From Symploca sp. SIO2E9 (GTDB lineage: Bacteria; Cyanobacteriota; Cyanobacteriia; Cyanobacteriales; Coleofasciculaceae): a DNA stretch of 52,601 nucleotides. Below are positions 50,718 to 52,601 of this stretch, one piece after another. The stretch is from the NCBI GenBank assembly GCA_010692645.1, contig JAAHGS010000031.1:1-52601 (forward strand), in the 5' to 3' direction. Each line of letters starts with the position of its first letter. Positions within the stretch are counted from its first letter, which is position 1. A program made the position numbers and the translations under genes. The notes under the pieces were generated by a model. That model ran no database searches, had not been told where the DNA came from, and saw nothing but the letters and a program-made list of their open reading frames with translations.

Positions 50718-52370
50718 ATGTTCTTGAGTCAACTTAAAATCTCCTCTCCTATCCTATGGCTTGGTGTCAGTTTTATTACAGGATTGATCATTAGCAGTTG
50801 CAGCAACCTACCTGCCCCCCTTAGCAACCAGCAGGAGTCAAACTCAGATCCTCTCAACAATCAGCAGGAAGAAGCAGAGTCAGAGAACAAAGGGACAGCG
50901 GGAAAAGAGGAAGAGGGAAAATCCTTAACAAATTCCAAACCCTCACCAAATTCTGTTAGTCAAACTCTCTTAAGTCAAAACTTTCCCTCTGTCAGTGACT
51001 TGCCAAATTCTCAAATAGCACCAGCCTTGGAGGGACATGCCTCTCGGGTAGAGTTAATCACTTTTAGTCCAGATGGGAGTCTTTTAGCCAGCGCCGAATA
51101 TCAAGGCATCTTTATTTGGGATACCAAGGCAAGGGAAGTGCGCCGTATTCTGCCTGGACATCAATTTAGCGAGTATGATACCGAACCAATGCCAGCAACT
51201 TCCCTTGCCTTCAGCCTTGATGGAACTCTACTTGCTAGCAGTAGCTGGAGTCAAGGAGGTTCCCCCAAAAAATCAATCATCATCTGGAACCCCAAAACTG
51301 GAGAAGAAATTCGCAGCCTCGCTGGTTCTGTTGGTTGCCGGAATGTAATCTTCAGCCCTGATGGTGGGAAGCTGATGAGTAGTTGTGGTAAGGGAATTCA
51401 AATTTGGAACCCCAAAACTGGCGAACAACTATCTAATTTTTACCCAGAACTTCCTGTAGAGGCAATTGCTCTACATCCTCAAGGTAAGATACTAGCCACC
51501 GTCGATTTCAATGCCACTGGGGGACAAGCTGGTGAAGAAAGTAATGCCATTAAACTCTGGAATTTGAATCCTGGGGGAGCACAACCCCTGCGCACCCTCA
51601 AAGGGCACAACCGTGATATTAATAAAATTGCCTTTACTCAAGATGGTCAGTTTCTGGTCAGTGGCAGCTTTATCAGTGGAGAAGAAGCAGAAGGAAGCAT
51701 CAAAATTTGGGATTGGCAACAAGGAAAGTCAATCAGGACACAGGGTTACGATGGTGAATCATTCAGCCTCAGTCAAGATAGTAAGTTGATTGCTGGTAAT
51801 TTTCGTGGCGGTATCCTCTTGGACTTAAAAACAGGGCAAAAAATTGACAGCCCTATAGCCATCCCTATGCAAGGAGGGGCTAGTGCCTTAGCTTTCAGCC
51901 CAGATGGTAAAATATTAGCCTGGGCAGGTCAACCACCAACTTTTCCTAATCCCCTAATTCGCCTCTGGTCGATTGGAGAACCTGTTGCAGAGGAAAATTC
52001 TCTAGCTTCAGCAGCTTCAAATAGAGCTAACTACATGCCTATGCCCTTAATAGATATCTGGGCAGAGGGTTTACCGATAGTAGCTGAACCCAAAGCTATT
52101 ACTATCTCGCCCTTGCGTATACCCACGCTCAACCCAGCAAAACAAGAGGAAGTTAGCGTTGAGTATCCTCATGCTAGTAAAGCTGTTGTCACCATTACTC
52201 AGACTAATTTACCCGACGACTCAGTTTTGGGGTTGAGGTATCGCGTCGAGTTTGCACCCTATGGTTCTCAACAAAAAGGTAAGTTCTGGAAAGTCATCTG
52301 GGTTGGCACTCAACAACAATGTCAGCCTGGACGAGGTGAGCAAGATTGGTCTAGTACAAGTTGTAGTTAG
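50718..52370 (+). CDS. WD40-repeat lipoprotein
   Basis: 550 aa. A lipoprotein signal (LWLGVSFITGLIISSC, lipid-modified C28) is followed by a Ser/Glu/Asn-rich linker of about 70 residues. Residues ~105-430 contain roughly seven WD40 blades: LEGHASRVELITFSPDGSLL, IFIWDTKAREVRRILPGH, IIIWNPKTGEEIRSLAG, IQIWNPKTGEQL, IKLWNLNPGG, LKGHNRDINKIAFTQDGQ and IKIWDWQQGK. The C-terminal ~110 residues form a separate strand-rich domain (VTITQTNLPDDSVLGLRYRV) ending with two Cys. It is probably a membrane-tethered periplasmic or extracytoplasmic propeller scaffold; the partner is unknown. No upstream gene on the same strand. Confidence 0.88.
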   Translation: MFLSQLKISSPILWLGVSFITGLIISSCSNLPAPLSNQQESNSDPLNNQQEEAESENKGTAGKEEEGKSLTNSKPSPNSVSQTLLSQNFPSVSDLPNSQIAPALEGHASRVELITFSPDGSLLASAEYQGIFIWDTKAREVRRILPGHQFSEYDTEPMPATSLAFSLDGTLLASSSWSQGGSPKKSIIIWNPKTGEEIRSLAGSVGCRNVIFSPDGGKLMSSCGKGIQIWNPKTGEQLSNFYPELPVEAIALHPQGKILATVDFNATGGQAGEESNAIKLWNLNPGGAQPLRTLKGHNRDINKIAFTQDGQFLVSGSFISGEEAEGSIKIWDWQQGKSIRTQGYDGESFSLSQDSKLIAGNFRGGILLDLKTGQKIDSPIAIPMQGGASALAFSPDGKILAWAGQPPTFPNPLIRLWSIGEPVAEENSLASAASNRANYMPMPLIDIWAEGLPIVAEPKAITISPLRIPTLNPAKQEEVSVEYPHASKAVVTITQTNLPDDSVLGLRYRVEFAPYGSQQKGKFWKVIWVGTQQQCQPGRGEQDWSSTSCS

Positions 52371-52489
52371 TTGTTGATTTAGTTATCAAAATTTGGGTGA
52401 GGGTTGTTCATGGTTTATGGTTGAACTTTCCCTTTTCCTGATTAGCTCTTGCTTTTCTTCCTCCCACACTGCCCACACCATCTCACAGT

Positions 52490-52557
52490 CGGGAGCGTGG
52501 TAGCTCCCGTTTTCTAAACGGGGGCGGAAACGCGACACGGCAAATTTATTTGCCGTG
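52490..52557. other. Cluster of hairpins, two mutually exclusive
   Basis: CGGGAGC (52490-52496) pairs with GCTCCCG (52503-52509). CCCGTTT (52506-52512) pairs with AAACGGG (52516-52522) and shares bases with the first stem, so the two cannot coexist. GCGGAAACGC follows, then the perfect CACGGCAAAT-TT-ATTTGCCGTG (52536-52557). It may be a structured RNA, an attenuator-like switch or an insertion-sequence end; the window stops 44 bases later. Confidence 0.5.
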
Positions 52558-52601
52558 ATGTGGGTCTTTGATGTAAGCCATTATCACCGCTGTTGAAACC
52601 T

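Overview
The window comes from a cyanobacterium, most likely a filamentous, repeat-rich one. Diagnostic genes are psb34 (photosystem II assembly), nblA (phycobilisome degradation), argZ-type arginine dihydrolase, sucrose synthase, a PEP-CTERM protein and a hemagglutinin-type exoprotein. GCGATCGC (HIP1) octamers, heptanucleotide tandem repeats and many small palindromic elements point the same way. The window is chromosome-like: housekeeping genes (pcrA, hisG, aroC, dusA, pstS) are spread singly among orphan genes, with few operons and long repeat-filled spacers.

Layout. 1-3640: 5' end of an IS200/IS605-type tnpB, then two TPR proteins with psb34 between them. 4015-8145: M32 carboxypeptidase and sucrose synthase, ending in a perfect 15-bp hairpin. 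8173-12303: accessory stretch with a small orphan gene, a five-bladed-propeller glycosidase-like protein, a MACPF pore-former fused to a propeller-like domain, and a decayed IS4-type transposase. 12846-21741: YdiJ-like FAD/Fe-S dehydrogenase, two RTX-repeat proteins, HPPD, small orphan and PAS-like genes. 22192-26822: membrane metal/redox module (SafE/ferric-reductase fusion plus a His-first anchored protein), pstS and a CHRD/PEP-CTERM protein. 27162-35102: pcrA, a CheY-like regulator, cysteine lyase-like PLP enzyme, P450 stump, hisG, Uma2 nuclease, dusA. 35199-42500: secreted protein, hemagglutinin-like exoprotein, a Cys-rich 74-aa peptide gene and a 653-aa orphan. 42754-52370: aroC, MBL hydrolase, argZ, nblA, SDR-like protein, membrane protein and WD40 lipoprotein.

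The clearest unusual event is at 23917-24150. A 123-bp TA-flanked MITE has inserted into the signal-peptide codons of the His-first protein. Removing the element plus one TA exactly restores a classical signal peptide, and the element itself now supplies a new in-frame ATG and a hydrophobic N-terminus. Related ends with TAAGCT(G/A)TT termini recur through the window, including one that forms the argZ stop codon. Other leads are the MACPF-propeller fusion, the Cys-rich peptide resembling a RiPP precursor, the 653-aa orphan, and mutually exclusive hairpins at the right end.

All calls are by reading the sequence. No database search was run, so family names rest on remembered motifs, and start sites were moved where the longest frame began at a weak TTG or inside repeats.
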